From positions 62,001-126,000 of the forward strand of contig JBFWRK010000004.1 of NCBI GenBank assembly GCA_050248955.1: a stretch of 64,000 bases of DNA, given 5' to 3'. The stretch is from JBFWRK01 sp050248955 (GTDB lineage Bacteria; Actinomycetota; Acidimicrobiia; Acidimicrobiales; Ilumatobacteraceae). Below the pieces are notes generated by a model that ran no database searches, was not told the DNA's origin, and worked only from the letters and a program-made list of their open reading frames with translations. Below are positions 1 through 7,594 of this stretch, in pieces. Position 1 is the first letter of the stretch. Each line of letters starts with the position of its first letter. A program made the position numbers and the translations under genes.

Positions 1-164
1 GCGATACCGAGCTTCTCTCCGGCCGCGTCGACGCTCTCCTGCCGCCGCGAGCACAGGGCGCTGACCTCGAACGGTGGCACCATCCGGAACGCCGGCGTCT
101 GCACGACCGACCCCCACCCCACTCCGATCAACCCGACTCGAATCGGCGTCGTACCATCGTTCAT
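1..164 (-). CDS. Gfo/Idh/MocA-family oxidoreductase, N-terminal part
   Basis: Read on the minus strand from ATG at 164, the first 54 codons run to the window edge. They give a Rossmann start (RVGLIGVGWGS, residues 9-19), then PAFRMVPPFEV and a basic CSRRQE turn, the usual N-terminus of the Gfo/Idh/MocA NAD(P)-dependent sugar or cyclitol dehydrogenases. The rest of the enzyme lies outside the window, so substrate and C-terminal domain are unknown. It diverges from the crotonase at 262 and shares an intergenic region carrying a TGAC-N6-GTCA palindrome (175-188), only 11 bases upstream of this start, so it probably belongs to the same regulon. Confidence 0.75.
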   Translation of the reverse strand, partial: MNDGTTPIRVGLIGVGWGSVVQTPAFRMVPPFEVSALCSRRQESVDAAGEKLGI

Positions 165-174
165 GGAAGCATGT

Positions 175-188
175 TGACACACCTGTCA
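175..188. promoter_or_regulatory. Operator-like palindrome TGAC-N6-GTCA (site 1)
   Basis: TGACACACCTGTCA lies between the divergent oxidoreductase (start 164) and crotonase (start 262). It matches the palindrome found at eight other intergenic positions in the window. The function as a TetR operator is inferred from recurrence and placement. Confidence 0.7.
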
Positions 189-261
189 GAACAACGATCA
201 CACGCACCGTCCGACCGGTGCGCTCCTGCAGATCGAACCTGCAGAATCGAAGGGGTATGCC

Positions 262-1029
262 GTGAGCGAACCAACCGTGCTCGTCGAGCGACCGGGTGAC
301 GGCATCGCGCTCGTCACGTTGAACCGGCCGGCGGCCCGCAACGCGGTGAACGTCGAGCTCGCTGCCGCGCTCGTCGACGCCATGCGCAGCTGCCAGGACG
401 CCCGCTGCATCGTGATCACCGGCAACGACCCGGCGTTCTGCGCCGGGCTCGACCTCCGCAACCTCGGCACCGACAAGCTCGCCGATCTCCCGCCGTTCAT
501 CCATGCGGTGGCGACGTCGACGGCGCCGGTGATCGCCGCGGTGAACGGCCCAGCCGTCACCGGCGGCTTCGAGGTGGCACTCGCCTGCGACTTCATCGTC
601 GCCTCCGAGCGAGCGCGCTTCGCGGACACCCACGTACGGGTCGGTGTCTATCCAGGCCCCGTCCTCGTCGAGCTGCCACGGCGGATCGGCATGGCGCGGG
701 CACGGGAGATGTCGATGACGGGCAACTTCGTCGATGCCGCCACCGCGCTCCAGATCGGTCTCGCCAACCACGTCGTGCCGCACGGCGAACTGCTCGCGCA
801 CACGCTCGGTCTCGCCGCCGCGATCGCCGAGCAGGACCCCGCGATGATCGCCACGATGCGCCGCGACTGGGACGAGATCGGCGGCCTGCCGGTGCGCGAC
901 GCGCACCGCCGGCATCACGAGATCGCCGTCGAGTTCGGCTTCGCCGGCGTCGGCAGCGACACGTTGCGCAGCAACATGCAGGCCGTTGTTGCTCGCGCCC
1001 ATGAGCAGCAGGCGGGCGGGGCCGGTTGA
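262..1029 (+). CDS. Enoyl-CoA hydratase/isomerase (crotonase) family protein
   Basis: The 255-residue protein has the usual crotonase length and the oxyanion-hole pattern NGPAVTGGFEVALACD. The GTG start is supported by GAAGGGG at 249-255. Glu104 occupies the position of the first catalytic Glu of rat enoyl-CoA hydratase (Glu144). The second (Glu164) is replaced by His124 in FADTHVRVG, so plain hydration of enoyl-CoA is uncertain and an isomerase, hydrolase or other acyl-CoA activity is possible. It is a single-gene unit downstream of operator site 1; a second operator separates it from the next gene. Confidence 0.85.
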   Translation: MSEPTVLVERPGDGIALVTLNRPAARNAVNVELAAALVDAMRSCQDARCIVITGNDPAFCAGLDLRNLGTDKLADLPPFIHAVATSTAPVIAAVNGPAVTGGFEVALACDFIVASERARFADTHVRVGVYPGPVLVELPRRIGMARAREMSMTGNFVDAATALQIGLANHVVPHGELLAHTLGLAAAIAEQDPAMIATMRRDWDEIGGLPVRDAHRRHHEIAVEFGFAGVGSDTLRSNMQAVVARAHEQQAGGAG

Positions 1030-1079
1030 CCCCGGCGTCGCCGGCCGCGGCCGCTGCGGATGCTGGCCGCGGACGTTGT

Positions 1080-1093
1080 TGACGGTAGTGTCA
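1080..1093. promoter_or_regulatory. Operator-like palindrome TGAC-N6-GTCA (site 2)
   Basis: TGACGGTAGTGTCA sits 60 bases upstream of the APH-family kinase start at 1153 and after the crotonase stop at 1029. It differs little from the sites at 53990 and 59574. Confidence 0.7.
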
Positions 1094-1152
1094 AATGATC
1101 GGGCCGTCGGACCGGACTGCAACGGACGGCCGAACGATCGGAAGGGGTCATC

Positions 1153-2187
1153 ATGAGCGAAGCAGCAGGGGGGATCGACGTCGAGGCGTTCGCCCGGTGG
1201 ATGGACGAGAACGGCGTACCGGGCAAGGGTGAGCGACCCGACCTCGGTTCGCTGCAAGGCGGATCGCAGAACGAGCTCGTGATCATCGAGCGTGGCGGCC
1301 GCCGGATGGTCATGCGCAAACCCCCTGCCGGCGCGGTCGAGGATCGCCTCGACGGGATCCGCCGGGAGCACCGGCTCGCCAAGGCGTTGCAGGGCGCCGA
1401 CGTGCCGCACGCCGCGTACATCGCCGGCAGCGACGACAGCGAGCTGCTCGGCACGCCCTTCTACATCATGGAAGCCATCGACGGTTGGTCTCCGGCAGAC
1501 CTCGGCGGATGGGCCGAACCGTTCCAGAGCGACCTCTCGCTGCGGCCTGGGCTCGCGTTCGAGCTCGTCCGCGGCGCCGCGCTCCTCGGCAACGTCGACT
1601 GGCGAGCCCGAGGCCTGGAGGGCTTCGGGCGCCCGGACAACTTCCACGAACGCCAGGTCGACCGTTGGCTCGCCTTCCTCGAACGGATCAAGTGCCGCGA
1701 GCTGCCAGGCCTCCACGAGGCCGCGGCCTGGCTGCGAGCCCACCAGCCGAAGAACTGGACGCCGGGGATCATGCACGGCGACTACCAGTTCGCGAACGTG
1801 ATGTTCCGCCACGGCGCACCCGCGGAGCTCGCGGCGATCATCGACTGGGAGATGACCACGATCGGCGACCCGCTCCTCGATCTCGGCTGGATCCTCGTCG
1901 CCTGGGGCCCGGAGGCCGACGACATGGAGCACGGCCGCTACCTCGACCTCACCGGGATGCCGACGATCGAGGAGATGTGCGCGCACTACGAGCTGCACAG
2001 CGGTCGGTCGACCGCCGACATCGTGTACTACATCGTCCTCGCCCGCTGGAAGCTCGGCATCGTGCTGGAGCAGAGCTACAGCCGGTTCCTCGCCGGCGCC
2101 GGCGTCAACCCGAAGGTCGAGGTCTTCGGTCCGCTCGTGCTCGAGCTCGTCCGCAAGGCGGCGGCACTCGCCGCTGCCAACCCCTGA
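1153..2187 (+). CDS. APH-family (aminoglycoside phosphotransferase-fold) kinase, catabolic type
   Basis: The 344-residue protein has the APH kinase core. The catalytic-loop motif is HGDYQFAN with Asp210, and the metal-binding Asp231 lies in IIDWEM followed by GDPLLDLGW. It resembles the FadE36-like phosphotransferases found in lipid-catabolic operons rather than resistance enzymes. Known relatives, the LvaA kinase of levulinate catabolism and the kinase domains of ACAD10/ACAD11, phosphorylate hydroxyacyl-CoAs so that the phosphate can be eliminated. A similar role here is inference. It is followed 14 bases later by a SnoaL-like gene, apparently in the same operon, and has operator site 2 upstream. 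Confidence 0.88.
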   Translation: MSEAAGGIDVEAFARWMDENGVPGKGERPDLGSLQGGSQNELVIIERGGRRMVMRKPPAGAVEDRLDGIRREHRLAKALQGADVPHAAYIAGSDDSELLGTPFYIMEAIDGWSPADLGGWAEPFQSDLSLRPGLAFELVRGAALLGNVDWRARGLEGFGRPDNFHERQVDRWLAFLERIKCRELPGLHEAAAWLRAHQPKNWTPGIMHGDYQFANVMFRHGAPAELAAIIDWEMTTIGDPLLDLGWILVAWGPEADDMEHGRYLDLTGMPTIEEMCAHYELHSGRSTADIVYYIVLARWKLGIVLEQSYSRFLAGAGVNPKVEVFGPLVLELVRKAAALAAANP

Positions 2188-2201
2188 GCGGTCCGACGTC
2201 G

Positions 2202-2633
2202 ATGGAGACCTGGGAGCTGCTCGCCCGCGAGAGCATCCGGGACCTCGTCGCGCGCTACAACAGCAACGGCGACTCGGGCCGGTTCGAACAGGTGATGGAG
2301 CTCTTCGCGCCGGACGCGGTCATGCAGCTCCGTGACCGCGTGTGCACCGGCCGCGACGAGATCCTGACGATCTTCAGCGGCACGAAGGAGCGGGTTCGGG
2401 GCGCGGCGTCGCAGGGCTACGTGCGCCACTTCGTGGCGACCCACCAGATCGACCTGATCGACGAGGCGCACGCGACCGGCCGCGCCTACTTCGCGGTGAT
2501 CTCGCCCAGCGGGCTCGACCACTGGGGGCGGTACATCGACGAGTACCGGACGGTCGACGGGCAGTGGCGCTTCGCCAGCCGCCGGGTCGTGGTCGACGGG
2601 CTCTCGCGCACCTCGATCCTGCCCGAGGCCTGA
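2202..2633 (+). CDS. SnoaL-like (NTF2-fold) protein
   Basis: The 143-residue protein has the NTF2/SnoaL pattern: an N-terminal helix IRDLVARYNSNGD, then FAPDAVMQLRD, and a C-terminal strand with GRYIDEYRTVDGQWRFASRR. Members include isomerases, hydratases and dehydratases acting on polycyclic or small cyclic compounds, as well as many uncharacterised proteins. The ATG at 2202 gives the fold from its usual beginning and lies 14 bases after the kinase stop, so the two are probably cotranscribed. Its stop is four bases from that of a second SnoaL-like gene on the opposite strand. Confidence 0.8.
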   Translation: METWELLARESIRDLVARYNSNGDSGRFEQVMELFAPDAVMQLRDRVCTGRDEILTIFSGTKERVRGAASQGYVRHFVATHQIDLIDEAHATGRAYFAVISPSGLDHWGRYIDEYRTVDGQWRFASRRVVVDGLSRTSILPEA

Positions 2634-2637
2634 CCGG

Positions 2638-3237
2638 TCAGACGCGTTCGCCGAACGTCATGTCCTCGACGCGCTTGATCTTGGGCACCTCGTTCTCGCG
2701 ACCGAGCCACGACGGCCTCGCGACGTGGCCGTCGGCCGGGCGCGCCCATTCGATGTCACCCCAGTGCCGCCGGGAGAGCTGGTCGGGGAAGTCGGGGTCG
2801 TGCTGCTGGCACGCCTTCCAGTAGCCCTTGGCGAAGGCCACCATCTCGGAGGGGATCCACCAGTCCTCTTCGCTCCTCCATCTGCCGTCACCGGCGTAGT
2901 GGATGATCTGCAGTGACGGAAAGGTGAACGGCGGTTCGCCCGCGACCGGGTGATCGGCGGTGTTGAGGCCCTTCCAGACGACGCGGTCCCCGTCGATGTT
3001 GTGCCAGACGAGCGAGGTGTAGCAGTGCTTGCCGAACATCATCGTGGATTCGAGGAACTGTTGGATCTCGGAAGGTCCGTGGAACCGTCCGTAGTAGTGG
3101 TCGAAGTACACGGCGTCGTCCGTGAACAGGCGTGACCAGGCGATCCAGTCCTCGTACACCGGCCCGACCATGAAGTAGGTCCGGAACGCGTCCTCGATCT
3201 CCTCGCGGCTGAAGTCGCTCATCGGTTCAGTGGCCAT
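2638..3237 (-). CDS. SnoaL-like (NTF2-fold) protein, longer variant
   Basis: The 199-residue protein begins with an NTF2-type helix (REEIEDAFRTYF) and FTDDAVYFDHYYGRFHG, followed by a beta-sheet half with WRSEEDWWIP and a C-terminal extension rich in Trp and charged residues. Such proteins often occur in steroid and aromatic degradation clusters; no catalytic residue can be assigned. The start at 3237 overlaps the upstream flavin reductase gene by 11 bases; an alternative ATG at 3222 would leave a small gap. It is the last gene of the 6008-2638 minus-strand operon. Confidence 0.78.
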   Translation of the reverse strand: MATEPMSDFSREEIEDAFRTYFMVGPVYEDWIAWSRLFTDDAVYFDHYYGRFHGPSEIQQFLESTMMFGKHCYTSLVWHNIDGDRVVWKGLNTADHPVAGEPPFTFPSLQIIHYAGDGRWRSEEDWWIPSEMVAFAKGYWKACQQHDPDFPDQLSRRHWGDIEWARPADGHVARPSWLGRENEVPKIKRVEDMTFGERV

Positions 3238-3826
3238 CAGGGCCCTCGATCGGCAGCCCGCGGAAGCGGCGGGCGCTCTGCAGCTGCTGTAGGTGGTTCG
3301 TCTCGTACTGCTCGATCCACTCCGGTGGCAGCTTGCCCCAGGCCTCGCCGATGTTCAGCCGACCACCATCGTTGAGCCGCTCTGCTGCCACGACATCGGC
3401 AACGAAGATCGAGCTCTCGTCGACGTCGAAGTGGTGGACGACCCGGCCCTCGACGTAGGACAGCGCGTCGAGCAGGATCGGACACCCGAGCTCGCCGTCC
3501 TTGGTTCGCAGCTTCGAGATCTTGTCGCCGTCGCGGCCGGAACTGCCGCCGAGCGTCATGAGGATCTCGAGCGACGTGTCGATGATCGCGTCGGCGTTGC
3601 CGAGCAGGTGCATCGCGAACCGGCCGGAGCGCAGCACCATGTCGTGCGTGAGGTTGTACTTGGTGAGGCTGATCGTGACTCGCGGTGCCTCGGGCACGAT
3701 GCTCATCGTGCCGGCGGAGAGCGACATCAGGCCGTTGAGGCGACCGCCGTCGTTCGTGGTGACGGCGACCGGGAAGGGACGCAGACCGCCGAGCGTCACC
3801 TCGGCGATCTTGGGATCGAATGCCAT
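3227..3826 (-). CDS. Flavin reductase-like (FMN-binding split-barrel) protein
   Basis: The 199-residue protein has the pattern of the flavin reductase-like domain: GLRPFPVAVTTNDGGRLNGLMSLS near the N-terminus, then APRVTISLTKYNLTHDMVLRSGRFAMHLL. Homologues reduce FMN or FAD for a separate oxygenase, or act as flavoprotein reductases. No oxygenase partner is visible in the window. It lies in the minus-strand operon between the acyl-CoA dehydrogenase (76-base gap) and the SnoaL-like gene (11-base overlap). Confidence 0.82.
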   Translation of the reverse strand: MAFDPKIAEVTLGGLRPFPVAVTTNDGGRLNGLMSLSAGTMSIVPEAPRVTISLTKYNLTHDMVLRSGRFAMHLLGNADAIIDTSLEILMTLGGSSGRDGDKISKLRTKDGELGCPILLDALSYVEGRVVHHFDVDESSIFVADVVAAERLNDGGRLNIGEAWGKLPPEWIEQYETNHLQQLQSARRFRGLPIEGPDGH

Positions 3827-3902
3827 GGAAGGTCCTCTCGCTGGTGGCGGGTCACGTGCAGGTGGGTCATCGGGTGTCGTCGTTCGCGAGCACGGGCGGA
3901 GC

Positions 3903-5078
3903 TCATGCGAGGAGCTGCCTGGCGATCTGCGTCCGCAGCACCTCGGACGCGCCCTCGCCGAACCGCTTCACCCGCAGGTCGCGGAACCAACGCTCGAACG
4001 GGAGCTCCTTCGACATGCCGAGCGCGCCGTGGAGCTGGAGGCAGCGGTCGACGATCCGGAAGGCCGTCTCGGTACCGGTGAGCTTGCAGATCGACGCGTC
4101 GACCCGCACGTCCTCACCGAGGTCGGCCTTCCAGGCCGCCTGGTACATGAGCAGCCGCGCCGCGCGCAGCTCGATCTCCGAGTCGGCGATCATCCACTGC
4201 ACGCCCTGGCGCTCGGACAGCGGCTTGCCGAACGTCTGCCGCTCCTTCACCCACTCGACGGTGATGTCGAGCGCTCGCTGCGCGATGCCGATCGGCACTG
4301 CCGTGTAGGGGATGCGGCTGGTGACCAGGTACTCGCGAGCGAGCTCGAAGCCTTGGCCCTCGTCGCCGATCCGGTCGGCGACGGGGATGCGCACGTCGTC
4401 GAGGTGCAGCTCGAACGGCGAGTACGACGTCATCACGCCGATCGGCACCTTCGTCAGCCCGGGCGCGTCGGCATCGAGGACGAAGCAGCTGATGCCGCCC
4501 TTCTCGCCCTGCTCACCGGTGCGCGCGTAGAGGATGCCCCACGCGGCGGTGCCGGCGTGCGTCGTCCACATCTTCGTGCCGTTGACCACGTACTCGTCGC
4601 CGTCGCGCACCGCCCGGCAGCGGATCGCCCGTGCCGGATCCGAGCCACCGGACGGCTCACTGATCGCCGTGAACGGGCGGCCGGCACGCCCCTCGACGAT
4701 CGGCTTGGCATAGCGCTCGAACTGGTCGCGCGAGGCGCTGAACAACACCGAGGGTGGGTTGCCGGCGAACGCTCCCAGCGCCGGAAAGAAGGCGCCCATG
4801 CGGCACTGCGCCGCTTCCTCCTGCACCACGCACTGGCCGAGGATCCCGAGCCCGGCACCCCCGAACTCGACCGGGGTCTGCAACGACCACAGCCCGATCG
4901 CCTGCGCCCGCCGCTGCAGATCGAGCAGCGCCTGCTCGGGCGGACCGGTGGCGTCGTGCTCCAGCGTGTCCTCGAGCGGCCGGACGACGTCGGCCATGAA
5001 CTGGCGAACGGTGTCGCGCAGCATGACGAGCTCGTCGGGCAGCGCCCAGGCGCCGGTCGGGAACGCGGTTCCGGTCAC
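3903..5078 (-). CDS. Acyl-CoA dehydrogenase
   Basis: The 391-residue protein is a full-length single-domain acyl-CoA dehydrogenase. It has the beta-domain motif VVNGTKMWTTHAG, the C-terminal helical motif FGKPLSERQGVQWMIAD and LHGALGMSKELPFERWFRDLR. FGEGASEV near the C-terminus aligns with the IYEGTSEI motif of medium-chain dehydrogenases, so the catalytic Glu is present. It would make a 2,3-enoyl-CoA with electron-transferring flavoprotein as acceptor. The start is GTG at 5078, 15 bases after the MaoC gene, as the third gene of the operon that starts at 6008. The MaoC pair encoded just upstream could hydrate its product. Confidence 0.9.
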   Translation of the reverse strand: MTGTAFPTGAWALPDELVMLRDTVRQFMADVVRPLEDTLEHDATGPPEQALLDLQRRAQAIGLWSLQTPVEFGGAGLGILGQCVVQEEAAQCRMGAFFPALGAFAGNPPSVLFSASRDQFERYAKPIVEGRAGRPFTAISEPSGGSDPARAIRCRAVRDGDEYVVNGTKMWTTHAGTAAWGILYARTGEQGEKGGISCFVLDADAPGLTKVPIGVMTSYSPFELHLDDVRIPVADRIGDEGQGFELAREYLVTSRIPYTAVPIGIAQRALDITVEWVKERQTFGKPLSERQGVQWMIADSEIELRAARLLMYQAAWKADLGEDVRVDASICKLTGTETAFRIVDRCLQLHGALGMSKELPFERWFRDLRVKRFGEGASEVLRTQIARQLLA

Positions 5079-5093
5079 GGCGGGCAGCGAGGC

Positions 5094-5516
5094 TCAGCCG
5101 TCGATGAGCGCGGTCGCGGTGCCCGTGACGACGGGCTTGCCGTCCTGGTTGACCGTCGTAACCGAGAAGTCCGCATAGTGCCGACCGCCGTCCTCTCGGA
5201 TCGCGTCGCACGTCGCCGTGGCCGTCAACGTGTCGCCCGGCCACACCTGGTTGACGAAGCGGACGCCGTACTTCTTGAGGCGTCCGTTGCCGACCCAGTC
5301 GGTGAGCACCTTCCCGGTGGCACCCATGCTGAGCATGCCGTGGGCGAACACGGTCGGGTAGCCGGCGACCTGGGTGACGTAGACCTCGTCCGAGTGGAGC
5401 GGGTTGTAGTCGCCCGACGCGCCCGCGTACATGACGATCTGGGTGCGGCTGATGTTCTCGAGGACGACGTCGCTGCGGACGTCACCGACGTGCAACGTCG
5501 CGGTGCTGAGTGCCAT
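5094..5516 (-). CDS. MaoC-like hydratase, catalytic hot-dog subunit
   Basis: The 140-residue protein is a single hot-dog domain with the hydratase-2 motif YAGASGDYNPLHSD; Asp36 and His41 are the expected catalytic pair, followed by VFAHGMLSMG. Single-domain MaoC proteins of this size usually work as heterodimers with a non-catalytic partner, as HadAB or ChsH1-ChsH2 do, and hydrate trans-2-enoyl-CoA. The partner is most likely the gene immediately upstream (5529-6008, 12-base gap). Confidence 0.9.
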   Translation of the reverse strand: MALSTATLHVGDVRSDVVLENISRTQIVMYAGASGDYNPLHSDEVYVTQVAGYPTVFAHGMLSMGATGKVLTDWVGNGRLKKYGVRFVNQVWPGDTLTATATCDAIREDGGRHYADFSVTTVNQDGKPVVTGTATALIDG

Positions 5517-5528
5517 GGGTCGAGCCTT

Positions 5529-6008
5529 TCAGTCCTGCGTGACGGCCTGCGATGGGACGACCGAGACGAACCTGGCCGTGAGCACGAGCTCGCCGGTGTC
5601 CGCGTTCGTGTAGTCGATGAACTTCTCCTCGAACACGAGCGTGCCGCCGCGCTTCGACTCCTTCGTCCACGTCTCGCCCTCGCGCTCGGTGGTGGTGAGG
5701 ACCTCCCCGGCGACGATCGGGCGGTGGTACTCGAAGTGCTGCTCCGCGTGCAGCCGGCCGGTGCCCTCGCGAGTGGCGCCGCTCGGCTCTTTCGCCGAGC
5801 CGAACCACGGCACGCCCGGCCTCGGCCGGAGGATGTTGTCAGGGTCGAACTGCGCACCCGCCATGCTGAACGTCGGCGGCGCGATGACGCCGCCGAACTC
5901 GGCCGCTTCGGGCGAGCTCGGGTCGGTGTACACCGGGTTCTCGTCCCCGATCGCCCGGGCGAACATGAGGATGTGGGTGGCCTCCACCGGGAAGCGTTCG
6001 ACAGCCAT
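5529..6008 (-). CDS. MaoC/FAS1-type dehydratase N-terminal domain protein, likely structural partner
   Basis: The 159-residue protein matches the MaoC N-terminal (FAS1-like dehydratase) family. The motif region reads GDENPVYTD: the acidic residue is kept, but the catalytic His of the hydratase motif is Tyr27, which fits a non-catalytic subunit pairing with the MaoC protein encoded 12 bases downstream. ATG at 6008 is preferred over upstream starts because AAAGGGAG lies just before it. It is the first gene of the operon 6008-2638, which is divergent from the CoA-transferase at 6160; operator site 3 lies between them. Confidence 0.85.
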   Translation of the reverse strand: MAVERFPVEATHILMFARAIGDENPVYTDPSSPEAAEFGGVIAPPTFSMAGAQFDPDNILRPRPGVPWFGSAKEPSGATREGTGRLHAEQHFEYHRPIVAGEVLTTTEREGETWTKESKRGGTLVFEEKFIDYTNADTGELVLTARFVSVVPSQAVTQD

Positions 6009-6089
6009 GTGACTCCCTTTGCGCCGGGGTGCACGATGCCGGTGCACGCACGAGTGTCGGGCGACGAATGCCCGGATGCCGACGGTACC

Positions 6090-6103
6090 TGACACCTATG
6101 TCA
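6090..6103. promoter_or_regulatory. Operator-like palindrome TGAC-N6-GTCA (site 3)
   Basis: TGACACCTATGTCA, a palindrome with 5-base arms (TGACA/TGTCA), lies midway between the divergent starts at 6008 and 6160 and could control both operons. Confidence 0.75.
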
Positions 6104-6159
6104 GAATGCGACTCGAGTTCGCCCGGGTCAACAGACCGACCGGACAAAGGGGAAGCCAA

Positions 6160-7365
6160 GTGTCGAAGCCACTCGCAGGAGTCAGGATTCTCGAAGTCGC
6201 CGCGTGGACCTTCGTGCCCGCAGCAGGAGCGATCCTGGCGGATCTGGGTGCCGAGGTGATCAAGGTGGAGCCACCGACCGGGGATCCGCAGCGAGCGCTG
6301 AAGAACATGCTCAACCTCGACAAGAACGGCCCGAACCCGTTCAACGAGGTCCCGAACCGGGGCAAGCGGAGCATCACCATCGACCTCACCAAGCCTGAGG
6401 GACGCGACGTGGTGCTCAAGATCGCCGCCAACAGCGACGTCTTCCTCACGAGCTACTTGCCCGAGGTCCGCGCCAAGCTCGGTCTCGAGATCGACGACCT
6501 CCGCGCCGTGAACCCGAAGATCATCTACGCCCGCGGCACCGGATGGGGCAGCAAGGGCCCGATGAAGGACACGGGCGGCTACGACATGGCCGCCGCGTGG
6601 GCCTCGTGCGGGTTCGCGAAGCGCCTGCTCGACAGCATCGGCGACGATTCGCCGCCGCCGCAGCCTCCGGCGTTCTACGACCTGCAGGGCGGCAACACGC
6701 TCGCCGGTGCGATCTCCACCGCGCTGTTCAAGCGCGAACGGACCGGCGAGCCGTCGATCGTCGACGTGTCGCTCCTGAACGTGGGCATGTGGTCGATGTG
6801 CCCCGACCTCGTCAGCGCCCCGTACTCGCCGCCGATGATCCCGAGCCGCACCTCGCCCGGCAACCCGCTCACGAACTGGTACCGCACGGCCGACAACCGC
6901 TGGCTCTACCTGATCCTGCTCCAGGCCGACCGGTTCTGGGGTGAGCTGTGCGACGTCATGCAGCACCCCGAGCTGAAGGACGACGAGCGGTTCAAGGACA
7001 TGACGGTGCGCTACCAGAACCGCGAGGAGTGCGTGCGCACGCTCGACGAGATCTTCGGCTCGGCCACGCTCGAGGAGTGGCGGCGGCGTCTCGAGCACTT
7101 CAGTGGGGTCTGGGCGCCGGTGATCGACGTCAAAGAGGTCCACGACCACCCGCAGGTCGGGCCGAACGGCTACCTGCCCGAGCTCACGGACAACGACGGC
7201 ATCACGTTCAAGATCGTCGCCTCACCGATGTCGTTCGACGACGAGCCGACCGTGCCGCAGGGCGCTGCCCCCGAGCTCGGCCAGGACACCGAGATGGTCC
7301 TGATGGACGCCGGCATGGACTGGGACGCGATCAGCGCGATCCGCGAGACCGGCGCCCTCGGCTGA
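6160..7365 (+). CDS. CaiB/BaiF family (class III) CoA-transferase
   Basis: The 401-residue protein starts at GTG 6160 with AAAGGGGAAG at 6146-6155. LAGVRILEVAAWTFVPAAGA and DLGAEVIKVEPPTGD are the class III CoA-transferase N-terminal signature. Asp174 in FYDLQGG is the expected catalytic aspartate that forms the mixed anhydride with the acyl group, and LFKRERTGEP follows as usual. It would move CoA between carboxylic acids, so it may activate the pathway substrate or recycle CoA. It is a monocistronic unit; the sequence after its stop holds repeats and then a convergent thiolase-like gene. Confidence 0.9.
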   Translation: MSKPLAGVRILEVAAWTFVPAAGAILADLGAEVIKVEPPTGDPQRALKNMLNLDKNGPNPFNEVPNRGKRSITIDLTKPEGRDVVLKIAANSDVFLTSYLPEVRAKLGLEIDDLRAVNPKIIYARGTGWGSKGPMKDTGGYDMAAAWASCGFAKRLLDSIGDDSPPPQPPAFYDLQGGNTLAGAISTALFKRERTGEPSIVDVSLLNVGMWSMCPDLVSAPYSPPMIPSRTSPGNPLTNWYRTADNRWLYLILLQADRFWGELCDVMQHPELKDDERFKDMTVRYQNREECVRTLDEIFGSATLEEWRRRLEHFSGVWAPVIDVKEVHDHPQVGPNGYLPELTDNDGITFKIVASPMSFDDEPTVPQGAAPELGQDTEMVLMDAGMDWDAISAIRETGALG

Positions 7366-7370
7366 CGGTC

Positions 7371-7476
7371 TGCTCGCCGGCGCGCCCCCACCAGTTCTCT
7401 GCTCGCCGGCGCGCCCCCACCCGTTCTCTGCCAGCGCCCGGCCCGTCGGTTCTCTGCTCGCCGGCGCGCCCCCACC
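7371..7476. repeat. Three imperfectly spaced copies of a 22-bp GC-rich repeat
   Basis: TGCTCGCCGGCGCGCCCCCA followed by CC occurs at 7371-7392, 7400-7421 and 7455-7476, separated by spacers ending in GTTCTCTG or similar. It lies directly after the CoA-transferase stop, in the convergent intergenic region. Confidence 0.8.
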
Positions 7477-7477
7477 G

Positions 7478-7524
7478 GTTCTCTGCCGGCGCCCGGTCCT
7501 GAGATGTCCGGATCGGAGCACAGA
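7478..7524. repeat. Dispersed intergenic element, copy A
   Basis: It consists of GTTCTCTG, a 12-base spacer, CCTGAGATGTCCGGA, six bases and CACAGA. The last two blocks match the copy at 61805-61831 at 19 of 21 positions with identical 6-base spacing. Both copies sit between convergent genes. Confidence 0.6.
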
Positions 7525-7594
7525 TGGCGTGGGATGACGGCCCTGAGCAGAGATCCGCGCTCGTACCCGTGCGCGAGCGCCGGAGGGCGGGATC

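Noticed and set aside
2631..2640. TGACCGGTCA palindrome at the convergent SnoaL gene ends
   Set aside because: It lacks the 6-base spacing of the regulon sites and spans a stop codon, so it is likely chance.
3501..6092. Long plus-strand open frame of 863 codons
   Set aside because: It runs antisense to four genes with clear protein families (flavin reductase, acyl-CoA dehydrogenase, two MaoC proteins). Its translation is Arg/Pro/Ala-rich with no motif, a normal result of high-GC codon bias.
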